From Parcubacteria group bacterium (lineage in GTDB: Bacteria > Patescibacteriota > Minisyncoccia > Phycocordibacterales > 21-14-all-47-15): a DNA stretch of 47,548 nt. The translations under genes were made by a program, and so were the position numbers. The notes under the pieces were generated by a model. The model worked only from the letters and a program-made list of their open reading frames with translations. It was not told the origin of the DNA and did not search any database. Where the stretch lies: contig JACOYO010000007.1 of assembly GCA_016181845.1 (NCBI GenBank), positions 1-47,548 on the forward strand, given 5' to 3'. Each line of letters begins with the position of its first letter. The stretch's first letter is position 1. Of the stretch, positions 6,103 to 12,766 are shown in pieces.

Positions 6103-8769
6103 ATGAATACAAAACCAATAATTTTATTACTGCTTTTGGTCATTCTGCCTATGAGCGTTTTTGCCGCGGAAGCGACGATTGACGCGTCTATTCATACCAC
6201 GCTCACTTCTCACAACGGCAGTTCGCCGACATCGGTATTCATTTCGGACCAAGTTGGTTATGCGTTTTTTCGCGACTCTGCAGGTTCGTGCGCGTATAGC
6301 AAAACCACTGACGGCGGCGGCACTTGGGGAGCGGCAGTTACGGTAGATGCCCAGACCGACTGCTTGAAAATTGCCGTTTGGTACGACCGGTGGACTCCAG
6401 ATGACAGCACCGGCACTAACATTCATATCGCAACTCTGGATACGGGAGATTTATGGTACACAAAACTTGATACTTCAAACGATACGCTTACTGCCACGGT
6501 GAATGCGAGCGGAGCAAATCAAGGGGGCGGGTTTGTCGTGGGGGCAAATATTCCTTCAATTACCAAAGGGACAGACGGCGACCTCTATATGGGGGTGCAA
6601 GATGCCGGAGATTCTTTTGTGATAAAGTGCCTCACTTCAGCAGATTGCACGCAAGCGGTTAATTGGGCTGAAGCCGGCACGAATCCTTTTGACCTCGCTA
6701 TTGATTGGCTGATACTCATGCCGCTCTCGGGAGGAAATATATTGGCTATTCGCTCTGATATATCTGCGGATGATGTCCAGTCAAAAGTATATACTGATTC
6801 ATCAAATACTTGGGATGTGGCTTGGACAACTATTGATGTAAATGCCATAGAAAATGGCACATACGACGCGCATTTCGGTGCGACCATTAGAAAAGGAACG
6901 GGAGATATTTATCTGGCATACGCGACTGATGTTGCCACGTTCGGCACTGATGACGATATCCGCACCGCTGTATATTCAGCAGGCGCGTGGACGTCTAAGA
7001 CCGATGTTTTGACGAACGATACCAAAGGTATCACCGGTGTAAAAATCAGCTTTGATGAAAATACAAATGAGATTTACGCGGTGTACACTGCGCGCACTAC
7101 GCCGGGCACGGCGGTAAGCGGCAATGTATATTGGAAAAAATCCGCAGATGGCATGGCTTCGTGGGGGTCAGAACAAGGACCGATAAACACTACCGCCGGT
7201 GATATTTACGGAGCGCGAGTGAATGCTATGTCTGATGAACGAATTTATGCGACTTGGGATTTGGCTTCTCTTGACGACCTTATCGGAAATACTATTGCTG
7301 ACATTTCACCATCTGACACTACCGCGCCTGCAGCCGTTTCCGACCTGGCTCTTTCTAGTCCTTCAAACAGCGCAATGACGGTTTCCTGGACAGCCACCGG
7401 AGATGACGGCTCTACCGGCACGGCTACGAGCTATGATTTGAGATATTCTACTTCGGCGATTACTTCCGATAATTTTAGTTCCGCGACGCAAGTTTCCGGA
7501 GAGCCAGCGCCGTCATCATCCGGCAGTGCAGAATCCATGAGCGTTACCGGGCTATCGCCTTCTACGACATATTTTTTTGCTATCAAAACATCCGATGAGG
7601 TTCCGAACACTTCCGCGATTTCAAATGTGCCGAGTTTGGCGACGACGGCAACTCCCGACACAACTGCTCCTGCGGCGGTCAGTGATTTAGCGGCTTCAAG
7701 CCCGACTGCATCATCTCTGGCGGTTTCATGGACTGCTCCAGGCGATGATAATAATATAGGCACCGCGACTTCTTACGATTTGCGTTATTCCACTGCCGCT
7801 ATTACCGATGGCAATTTCTCTTCCGCAACACAAGTTTCCGGTGAGCCAGCGCCATTAGTGGCCGGCGCAAGCCAATCAATGACGGTTACCGGGCTTTCCG
7901 CAAACACTACATATTATTTCGCCCTTAAAACATCCGATGAGGTTCCGAACACTTCCGCGATTTCAAATGTGCCGAGCGGCACCACGAGTGACGGGTCATC
8001 AATTTCAATTCCAGTAAGCGCGAGCGGGGGTTCCAGAGTTGACCCGACAAGAGTCGTGTTTTCAGGTCAAGCATATCCTGGGGCAACTATTGAAGTTTTG
8101 CGTAAAAGCGCGATTGATTTGATTTATAAGAATACTCCGATTAAAACTTCAGAAATAAAAGCTGACGGGAGTTTCATGATTACATCCACGGCGCTTCTTC
8201 AGGGAGAGTATCTTTTTGCATTGCTTGCGAAAGACAAAGACGGCAGAAAGACAGGAGTGGTCGCGTTTAACGTGGATTTGGCGGCAAATAATATATTGGA
8301 AGCAAAAGATATTTTTTTGCCCCCCACGCTTGATTTTGGAAAAACGGTCATTGTCTTGGGGAAAGACCTAAAGATTCTTGGATATGCTACGCCGGAAAAA
8401 AAGATTGAAATTGAAATTGATGGTATACTAAAAGGAGAGGCAACATCAGATGCAAATGGTTTCTGGTCTTTTGCAACAAGCACCGCGTCTTTCAGAACAG
8501 GAAATCATTACGCGAGAGCAAGACAAATAAAAGAAAACGGCAAAGAAAGCGAATTTTCACCGTCGCGCGCGTTCCGTGTTTCTATTCTTCTGTCGCCGAA
8601 GTCAGATTTAAACAATGACGATAAAATTACCATTGCCGATTGGAGTATTTTTCTTTTCCGGTGGGGCTCAAAAGACAGCATGTTGAGAGGAAAAATTGAC
8701 ATGAACGATGACGGGAACATTGATATTAGAGACTTAAGCATTTTTTTAAAAACATTAAAAACGCTGTAA
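6103..8769 (+). CDS. Secreted BNR-repeat / FN3 protein with C-terminal dockerin
   Basis: 888 residues. A signal peptide (1-22, LLLLLVILPMSVFA) is followed by a region of about 380 residues with Asp-box-like motifs as in sialidase/BNR propellers (TTDGGGTWG near 69-77, SADGMASWG near 346). Two fibronectin type III domains follow (about 405-513 and 518-625, closely similar, even sharing SDEVPNTSAISNVPS). Next come one or two Ig-like domains (about 640-825). The C-terminus (about 834-886) is a dockerin with two calcium-loop repeats, DLNNDDKITIADWSIFL and DMNDDGNIDIRDLSIFL. The next gene, 4 bases on, encodes a cohesin protein, the natural partner. No catalytic sialidase residues could be confirmed, so an enzyme role is not claimed. 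Confidence 0.8.
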   Translation: MNTKPIILLLLLVILPMSVFAAEATIDASIHTTLTSHNGSSPTSVFISDQVGYAFFRDSAGSCAYSKTTDGGGTWGAAVTVDAQTDCLKIAVWYDRWTPDDSTGTNIHIATLDTGDLWYTKLDTSNDTLTATVNASGANQGGGFVVGANIPSITKGTDGDLYMGVQDAGDSFVIKCLTSADCTQAVNWAEAGTNPFDLAIDWLILMPLSGGNILAIRSDISADDVQSKVYTDSSNTWDVAWTTIDVNAIENGTYDAHFGATIRKGTGDIYLAYATDVATFGTDDDIRTAVYSAGAWTSKTDVLTNDTKGITGVKISFDENTNEIYAVYTARTTPGTAVSGNVYWKKSADGMASWGSEQGPINTTAGDIYGARVNAMSDERIYATWDLASLDDLIGNTIADISPSDTTAPAAVSDLALSSPSNSAMTVSWTATGDDGSTGTATSYDLRYSTSAITSDNFSSATQVSGEPAPSSSGSAESMSVTGLSPSTTYFFAIKTSDEVPNTSAISNVPSLATTATPDTTAPAAVSDLAASSPTASSLAVSWTAPGDDNNIGTATSYDLRYSTAAITDGNFSSATQVSGEPAPLVAGASQSMTVTGLSANTTYYFALKTSDEVPNTSAISNVPSGTTSDGSSISIPVSASGGSRVDPTRVVFSGQAYPGATIEVLRKSAIDLIYKNTPIKTSEIKADGSFMITSTALLQGEYLFALLAKDKDGRKTGVVAFNVDLAANNILEAKDIFLPPTLDFGKTVIVLGKDLKILGYATPEKKIEIEIDGILKGEATSDANGFWSFATSTASFRTGNHYARARQIKENGKESEFSPSRAFRVSILLSPKSDLNNDDKITIADWSIFLFRWGSKDSMLRGKIDMNDDGNIDIRDLSIFLKTLKTL

Positions 8770-8773
8770 CTAT

Positions 8774-10540
8774 ATGGCAAAAAAATTTTTAATAATTCCT
8801 CTCTCGTTTCTCGCTTTTTTCTCATATGCTTTTTCGGCAGACGCGGCGGTCATTTCTCTTTTGCCGCAAGCAAGAACGTTTGGTGTCGGGCAAGAATTCA
8901 ATGTTGATATAAAAATTGACACCGAAGAAACGCATATCAACGCAGGTCAAGCAACAGTTCGATTCCCAATTGGGATGCTTGAATTGATGAGTGTTGATAA
9001 ATCAGGCTCTGCTTTTGGTTTTTGGGTTGAGGAGCCGAAAATCTCAAACGAAGACGGTACGCTTATGTTTACCGGTGGTACGACCAGCGGCGTATCTGGC
9101 GGTTCTTTGCAAATTTTGAAAATGAAATTTAAGGCGAAGGACGCGGGTCTTGTAGATATTCTCTTGCAAGACGCGGCGGTTACGGCTTCTGACGGCAAAG
9201 GCACGAATGTTTTGTCCGCGCTCAAGGGGACGAGTGTTTCAGTGGGAACGCAAGTTATTCCTCCAGTTACTCCTACGATTTCTGTGCCGTCTACTGCCAG
9301 GCAGGTCATTCCCGTCGTTTCAGTTCCGGCACCAGAGCCGCAAAAAGTAGTCCGTGAGGCGATTGTGGCGCAAAAATTACCTGGGAAACCGCTGCTTCGA
9401 GTTCCTTTGTATGGTGATTCAACCCGTTGGTATAATCACCAAGGCGAAGCGGTCGTCTTTTGGGATGTCCCGCCGGATGCGGTTACAGTTGCGGTAGCTG
9501 TTGACCGTAGCCCGCGAACGATTCCGCAAAAACCTGAAGCGGAATTATTTACCGGAAAAAATCTTGGAGTATTGAAAGAAGGCGTGTCGTACGTGCATGT
9601 ACGGTTTAGAAATAATGTCGGATGGGGAGAGACAGCTCACTTCAAAATTGCCATTGATGTTACGCCGCCGTTGCCGTTTGAGATTAACGACTCGCTCACG
9701 AGCGATAATCCGACGCCAAAAATTCAGTATGAGGCGCACGACGCTTTATCTGGAGTTTCCCACACCGTTCTTTTTCTTGATGGCAAAGAATTTTTAAGGT
9801 CAACTTCAACATCGGTGGTATTGCCGCCACAGCCGCCGGGTCCTCACACTATTCTTGCCAGGGTGTTTGATTTTTCAGGGAATAGCGCCGAGAGCGAAAT
9901 GAAGTTTGAAATTCTGCCGCTCCAGACACCAGTGGTTGATTTTATATCGGCTTCAATAACCGTAGGCGAGCCATTCTTTGCCTCGGGTACCTCAATCCCA
10001 AATGCTTTTATTGATATGCGCGTATTAGATGCGTCAGAGCGGGAGGTGATTGCTGATAGCGCCGCAAGTGATGCACGGGGGAATTGGAAAATTTCCATCA
10101 CCAAACCTCTGCCAGCCGGAATGTATACCGTCTCTATTGTCGCGCGCGATGAGCGCGGGGCAAGGAGTTTCCCTGTGGATGGAGTAAAGCCGCTCAAAGT
10201 GCATCCGAAGACCGTGTTGTCGTTCGGAGGATTTATTGACTTTGGCTGGCTTGAAATTTTGATTATGTTGGTATTGCTTATTACATCGGGGGCTGGGTTC
10301 TTCGCGTCGCGGTATGTTTTAAAAAACAAAACGCGCGAGGCGTACAAAACGATTGTCGGCAGAGACGTGAATAAATTCGCAGACATGCTCTTTTCTTTTT
10401 TGAAAGAGTTTGAGGATGCGGGCGGGTTAAACGAAGATAGCCGTCGTGTCAAACAAAAAGCGCTCATTGAACAAGCAAAGGAAACTGTGGCAAAAATGAA
10501 AAAATATATCTGCGAAGAAGTAAACAAATTGGGAAAGTAA
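8774..10540 (+). CDS. Membrane-anchored cohesin-domain protein
   Basis: 588 residues. A signal peptide (about 1-24) is followed by a cohesin-like beta-sandwich (about 25-160; VGQEFNVDIKIDT, INAGQATVRFP, GTLMFTGG, MKFKAKDAG). A Pro/Val-rich linker comes next, then three Ig-like or Big-type domains (about 205-480). A single membrane segment (about 488-512) precedes a roughly 75-residue basic, helical cytoplasmic tail. The protein would display its cohesin outside the cell while fixed in the membrane. The gene immediately upstream carries a dockerin, so the two are probably translated together and bind each other. A cellulosome role is not implied; no glycosidase is nearby. Confidence 0.8.
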   Translation: MAKKFLIIPLSFLAFFSYAFSADAAVISLLPQARTFGVGQEFNVDIKIDTEETHINAGQATVRFPIGMLELMSVDKSGSAFGFWVEEPKISNEDGTLMFTGGTTSGVSGGSLQILKMKFKAKDAGLVDILLQDAAVTASDGKGTNVLSALKGTSVSVGTQVIPPVTPTISVPSTARQVIPVVSVPAPEPQKVVREAIVAQKLPGKPLLRVPLYGDSTRWYNHQGEAVVFWDVPPDAVTVAVAVDRSPRTIPQKPEAELFTGKNLGVLKEGVSYVHVRFRNNVGWGETAHFKIAIDVTPPLPFEINDSLTSDNPTPKIQYEAHDALSGVSHTVLFLDGKEFLRSTSTSVVLPPQPPGPHTILARVFDFSGNSAESEMKFEILPLQTPVVDFISASITVGEPFFASGTSIPNAFIDMRVLDASEREVIADSAASDARGNWKISITKPLPAGMYTVSIVARDERGARSFPVDGVKPLKVHPKTVLSFGGFIDFGWLEILIMLVLLITSGAGFFASRYVLKNKTREAYKTIVGRDVNKFADMLFSFLKEFEDAGGLNEDSRRVKQKALIEQAKETVAKMKKYICEEVNKLGK

Positions 10541-10545
10541 ATCAG

Positions 10546-10585
10546 AAAAACCCAGTGTGGAGTCGGTCTCCGCATGGGGTTTTTG
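10546..10585 (+). terminator. Terminator after the cohesin gene
   Basis: AAAAACCC...GGAG, a TCGGT loop, then CTCC...GGGGTTTTT, starting 5 bases after the cohesin stop. The stem has a few mismatches but ends in a T-run, which also overlaps the -35 region of the next gene. Confidence 0.6.
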
Positions 10586-10611
10586 TTTTCCTCGTCTTTT
10601 TCCCGTATACT
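10583..10611 (+). promoter_or_regulatory. Promoter of toxin-like gene 1 (leaderless type)
   Basis: TTGTTT (10583-10588), a 17-base spacer, then TATACT (10606-10611). Only 7 bases separate the -10 box from ATG 10619, so transcription should begin at the start codon. Confidence 0.6.
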
Positions 10612-10618
10612 ATTTTGT

Positions 10619-11002
10619 ATGGAAAAAGATTTTGACAAATGGAATGGAGCAAAGAAAAAAACAAATGCTGAACCAACACGCTTCTATACTGTCCGTGAGA
10701 TATGGTGGTGTCGTCTTGGTGTAAATATCGGTTCTGAACAGGATGGAAATGGCCAAGCATTTCTTCGTCCAGTTGTAATAGTTCGTGCGTTTGGACCAGA
10801 AACATGCGTTGTTATTCCTCTCACGACGTCAGAGCGGAAACATCCACTCCGTATTCCTGTGGGGACGATACAAGAAAAGAACGCGTCAGCACTGCTTTCA
10901 CAGGTGCGTGTGATTGACACCCGCCGTCTTGTTGAAAAGGTAGGATTCCTTGATAATGGAATATTCGTGCAATTAAGAAAAGCCGTCAGAAATTTGTTCT
11001 GA
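10619..11002 (+). CDS. MazF/PemK-family toxin-like protein, copy 1
   Basis: 127 residues. The conserved course of the MazF/PemK fold is visible: REIWWCRLGVNIGSEQDG near the N-terminus, LRPVVIV, VIPLTTSE and the C-terminal SALLSQVRVIDTRRLVEKVG. MazF proteins are mRNA interferases, usually held by a small antitoxin encoded directly upstream; none is visible here, the upstream gene being the cohesin protein and a terminator. Start ATG 10619 is chosen because a -10 box lies 7 bases before it and because copy 2 starts alike (MKKDFDNW against MEKDFDKW). The stop codon lies inside the terminator stem. Activity is unproven. Confidence 0.75.
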   Translation: MEKDFDKWNGAKKKTNAEPTRFYTVREIWWCRLGVNIGSEQDGNGQAFLRPVVIVRAFGPETCVVIPLTTSERKHPLRIPVGTIQEKNASALLSQVRVIDTRRLVEKVGFLDNGIFVQLRKAVRNLF

Positions 11003-11012
11003 CGGCTTTTCT
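10978..11012 (+). terminator. Terminator overlapping the end of toxin-like gene 1
   Basis: AAAAGCCGTCAGAA (10978-10991) pairs perfectly with TTCTGACGGCTTTT (10997-11010), with a 5-base loop and a T-rich tail. The TGA stop (11000-11002) is part of the stem. A second small hairpin CCCTC-TTGC-GAGGG follows at 11024-11037 and recurs after copy 2 at 11749-11762. Confidence 0.85.
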
Positions 11013-11176
11013 TTTTCTGTTCTCCCTCTTGCGAGGGTAAGGCCGAAGCCACTTGTATTTATATGGTATATTATGCGAGTATCGGATGTCAACCATGTGT
11101 ACCAGCGCATCAAAGATTGTAAAAACAAAAAGCACATTAATTTTCCTTTGGGTGGAATTTTCGCTATACTGACGAC

Positions 11177-11308
11177 ATGACTGACAGCGTGGAGAAAAAA
11201 GGGCGTTTGCATCCGCTGACGCATGTTATCCGCCACATGGTGGGTATTTTTCGCGAGCTTGGATTTGCTGTTGCCGAGGGACCGGAAATAGTTGAGGTCA
11301 AACTTTAA
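11177..11308 (+). pseudogene. pheS: Truncated 5' end of pheS (stub)
   Basis: ATG 11177 opens a 43-codon frame, [17 protein letters not shown]..., that matches the start of the true pheS. Bases 11201-11289 are identical to 11890-11978 (89 bp). After GPEI the sequence leaves pheS and ends at TAA 11306-11308. It keeps its own -10 box, TATACT (11165-11170), 6 bases before the ATG. The stub looks like what remains of an older pheS copy after the second toxin gene, with another pheS 5' end, was joined in. A 43-residue peptide with only helix and strand 1 of the catalytic fold cannot be an active synthetase. Confidence 0.8.
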
Positions 11309-11343
11309 CAGTCATATTTGAATAAAGTAATTTGAAAAAATAC

Positions 11344-11736
11344 ATGAAAAAGGATTTTGATAATTGGCACAAAGAAAAAAGTAATTTACATCAAGAAAAA
11401 ATACGTCCATTTTTCCACGAAAGAGAAATTTGGTTCGCTTCGGTTGGAATAAATATCGGTTTTGAGCAGGATGGCAGGGGGGATCAATTTCTGCGTCCTG
11501 TTATTATCCTTAAAAAATTTAATAATGAAGTATTGTGGGGGATACCACTTACAAAAAATCAAAAGAAAGGGGAATATTATTTTCAGTTTAAGTTTTTAAG
11601 TGAGGAAAAAATGAGTACCGCCATTCTTTCTCAAATTCGTTTGATAGATTCAAAGAGACTGCAGTATAAGATTGGTGACGTGAAAGAAGATAATTTTATT
11701 GAACTAAAAAGAAAAATCATGCAATTGCTTGCATGA
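11344..11736 (+). CDS. MazF/PemK-family toxin-like protein, copy 2
   Basis: 130 residues, about half identical by eye to copy 1 (REIWFASVGINIGFEQDG, FLRPVIILKKF, IPLTKNQ, TAILSQIRLIDSKRL). The track starts at TTG 11332, but ATG 11344 (MKKDFDNWH) aligns with the copy 1 start. It sits directly behind the pheS stub. No antitoxin-like gene is beside it. Base composition is more A-rich than copy 1, and the divergence between copies indicates two alleles or an incoming relative rather than a recent duplication. As in copy 1, the stop codon lies in a terminator stem. Confidence 0.75.
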   Translation: MKKDFDNWHKEKSNLHQEKIRPFFHEREIWFASVGINIGFEQDGRGDQFLRPVIILKKFNNEVLWGIPLTKNQKKGEYYFQFKFLSEEKMSTAILSQIRLIDSKRLQYKIGDVKEDNFIELKRKIMQLLA

Positions 11737-11746
11737 TTTTTCTTTT
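11712..11746 (+). terminator. Terminator overlapping the end of toxin-like gene 2
   Basis: AAAAATCATGCA (11712-11723) pairs perfectly with TGCATGATTTTT (11730-11741), with a 6-base loop, then CTTTTT. The TGA stop is in the right arm. The arrangement is the same as in copy 1, although the stem sequence differs. Confidence 0.85.
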
Positions 11747-11843
11747 TACCCTCTTGCGAGGGAGGGCCGAAGCCGTTTGTGTTTATACTATATATCCCAG
11801 AGATTGAAAGTCAAGCAAATTTTTATTTTACGTCTTTTTGATT

Positions 11844-11849
11844 TATACT
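11844..11849 (+). promoter_or_regulatory. -10 box of pheS (leaderless type)
   Basis: TATACT, then 7 bases (GTTTTGT), then ATG 11857. The same TATACT plus about TTTTGT plus ATG arrangement precedes toxin-like gene 1. Confidence 0.6.
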
Positions 11850-11856
11850 GTTTTGT

Positions 11857-12606
11857 ATGGGAATGAAACAGGATACGAAGCAGGAGAAGGGGCGTTTGCA
11901 TCCGCTGACGCATGTTATCCGCCACATGGTGGGTATTTTTCGCGAGCTTGGATTTGCTGTTGCCGAGGGACCGGAAATTGAGACGGAACACTACAATTTT
12001 GACGCGCTGAACATTCCAAAAGACCATCCGGCTCGCGATATGTGGGATACGTTTTGGCTTAAGCCGCGAAACGCAGGCAAGCTTTTGCGCACCCATACCT
12101 CGCCGATGCAGATTCGGTATATGGAAACGCACAAGCCGCCGATTCGGATTATTGTGCCCGGAAAAGTGTTTCGCTATGAAGCGACAGACAGCACTCATGA
12201 AGCGCAATTTTATCAACTTGAAGGGCTTTTGATAGACAAAAACATTTCGCTTGCGCATTTGAAAGGAGTGCTTGGAAAATTTTTTGAAGGGCTTTTCGGC
12301 AAGCATACGGCAGTGCGGCTGCGCCCGAGTTATTTTCCGTTTGTTGAGCCCGGAGTGGAGGTTGATGTGTCGTGTTTTAAGTGCGCGGGGAAAGGGTGCG
12401 GACTTTGCAAGCAAAGCGGATGGATTGAAATCATGGGCGCGGGCATGGTGCATCCAAACGTTTTACGTGGGGTAGGCATAGACGAGCGGGAGTGGCAGGG
12501 ATTTGCTTTTGGCATCGGCATTGACCGCGTGGCGATGTTGAAATACGGTATAGACGACATTCGTCTTTTGTATCAGGGGGATTTGCGTTTGGTAAACCAG
12601 TTTTAG
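11857..12606 (+). CDS. pheS: Phenylalanine-tRNA ligase alpha subunit, short form without N-terminal coiled coil
   Basis: Class II synthetase subunit that, with PheT, charges tRNA-Phe. 249 residues against roughly 330-350 in most bacteria: the N-terminal coiled-coil that contacts tRNA is missing and the protein begins almost at the catalytic fold ([10 protein letters not shown], 15-24). Motif 2 is [19 protein letters not shown] (105-123) and motif 3 [11 protein letters not shown] (218-228). Four cysteines, [12 protein letters not shown] (173-184), could bind zinc. It starts at ATG 11857, next to a -10 box. Its 5' 89 bp of shared sequence is duplicated in the stub at 11177. A TIR element separates it from pheT. 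Confidence 0.93.
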   Translation: MGMKQDTKQEKGRLHPLTHVIRHMVGIFRELGFAVAEGPEIETEHYNFDALNIPKDHPARDMWDTFWLKPRNAGKLLRTHTSPMQIRYMETHKPPIRIIVPGKVFRYEATDSTHEAQFYQLEGLLIDKNISLAHLKGVLGKFFEGLFGKHTAVRLRPSYFPFVEPGVEVDVSCFKCAGKGCGLCKQSGWIEIMGAGMVHPNVLRGVGIDEREWQGFAFGIGIDRVAMLKYGIDDIRLLYQGDLRLVNQF

Positions 12607-12611
12607 ATGGA

Positions 12612-12759
12612 TTTGAATTATGAAACTCTTCACTCGGCAATTATTTTGATGAGCACACATAAAATTCTCTGGAATTTTTGCTCCGCTCCCCCGACGATAC
12701 TGTCGGGGTCCGCGAGGCTCCTCAAAACAATCGCCATCGTTCGAGTTTCATAATTCAAA
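12612..12759. repeat. Terminal-inverted-repeat element, copy B
   Basis: Perfect 17-bp ends TTTGAATTATGAAACTC (12612-12628) and GAGTTTCATAATTCAAA (12743-12759). Inner arms near ATTATTTTGATGAGC and GCTCCTCAAAACAAT pair with two mismatches. The core has hairpin AAAATTC-TCTG-GAATTTT and CCCCGAC-GATACT-GTCGGGG, the same layout as copies A and C. It fills the whole gap between pheS and pheT and ends 7 bases before pheT. Confidence 0.8.
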
Positions 12760-12766
12760 AACAATT

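Noticed and set aside
6103-10540. Cellulosome cluster
   Set aside because: No glycoside hydrolase or cellulose-binding domain is seen; only the cohesin-dockerin pair is claimed.
11177-11308. Functional second PheS
   Set aside because: Only 43 codons, ending before all catalytic motifs; called a pseudogene stub.
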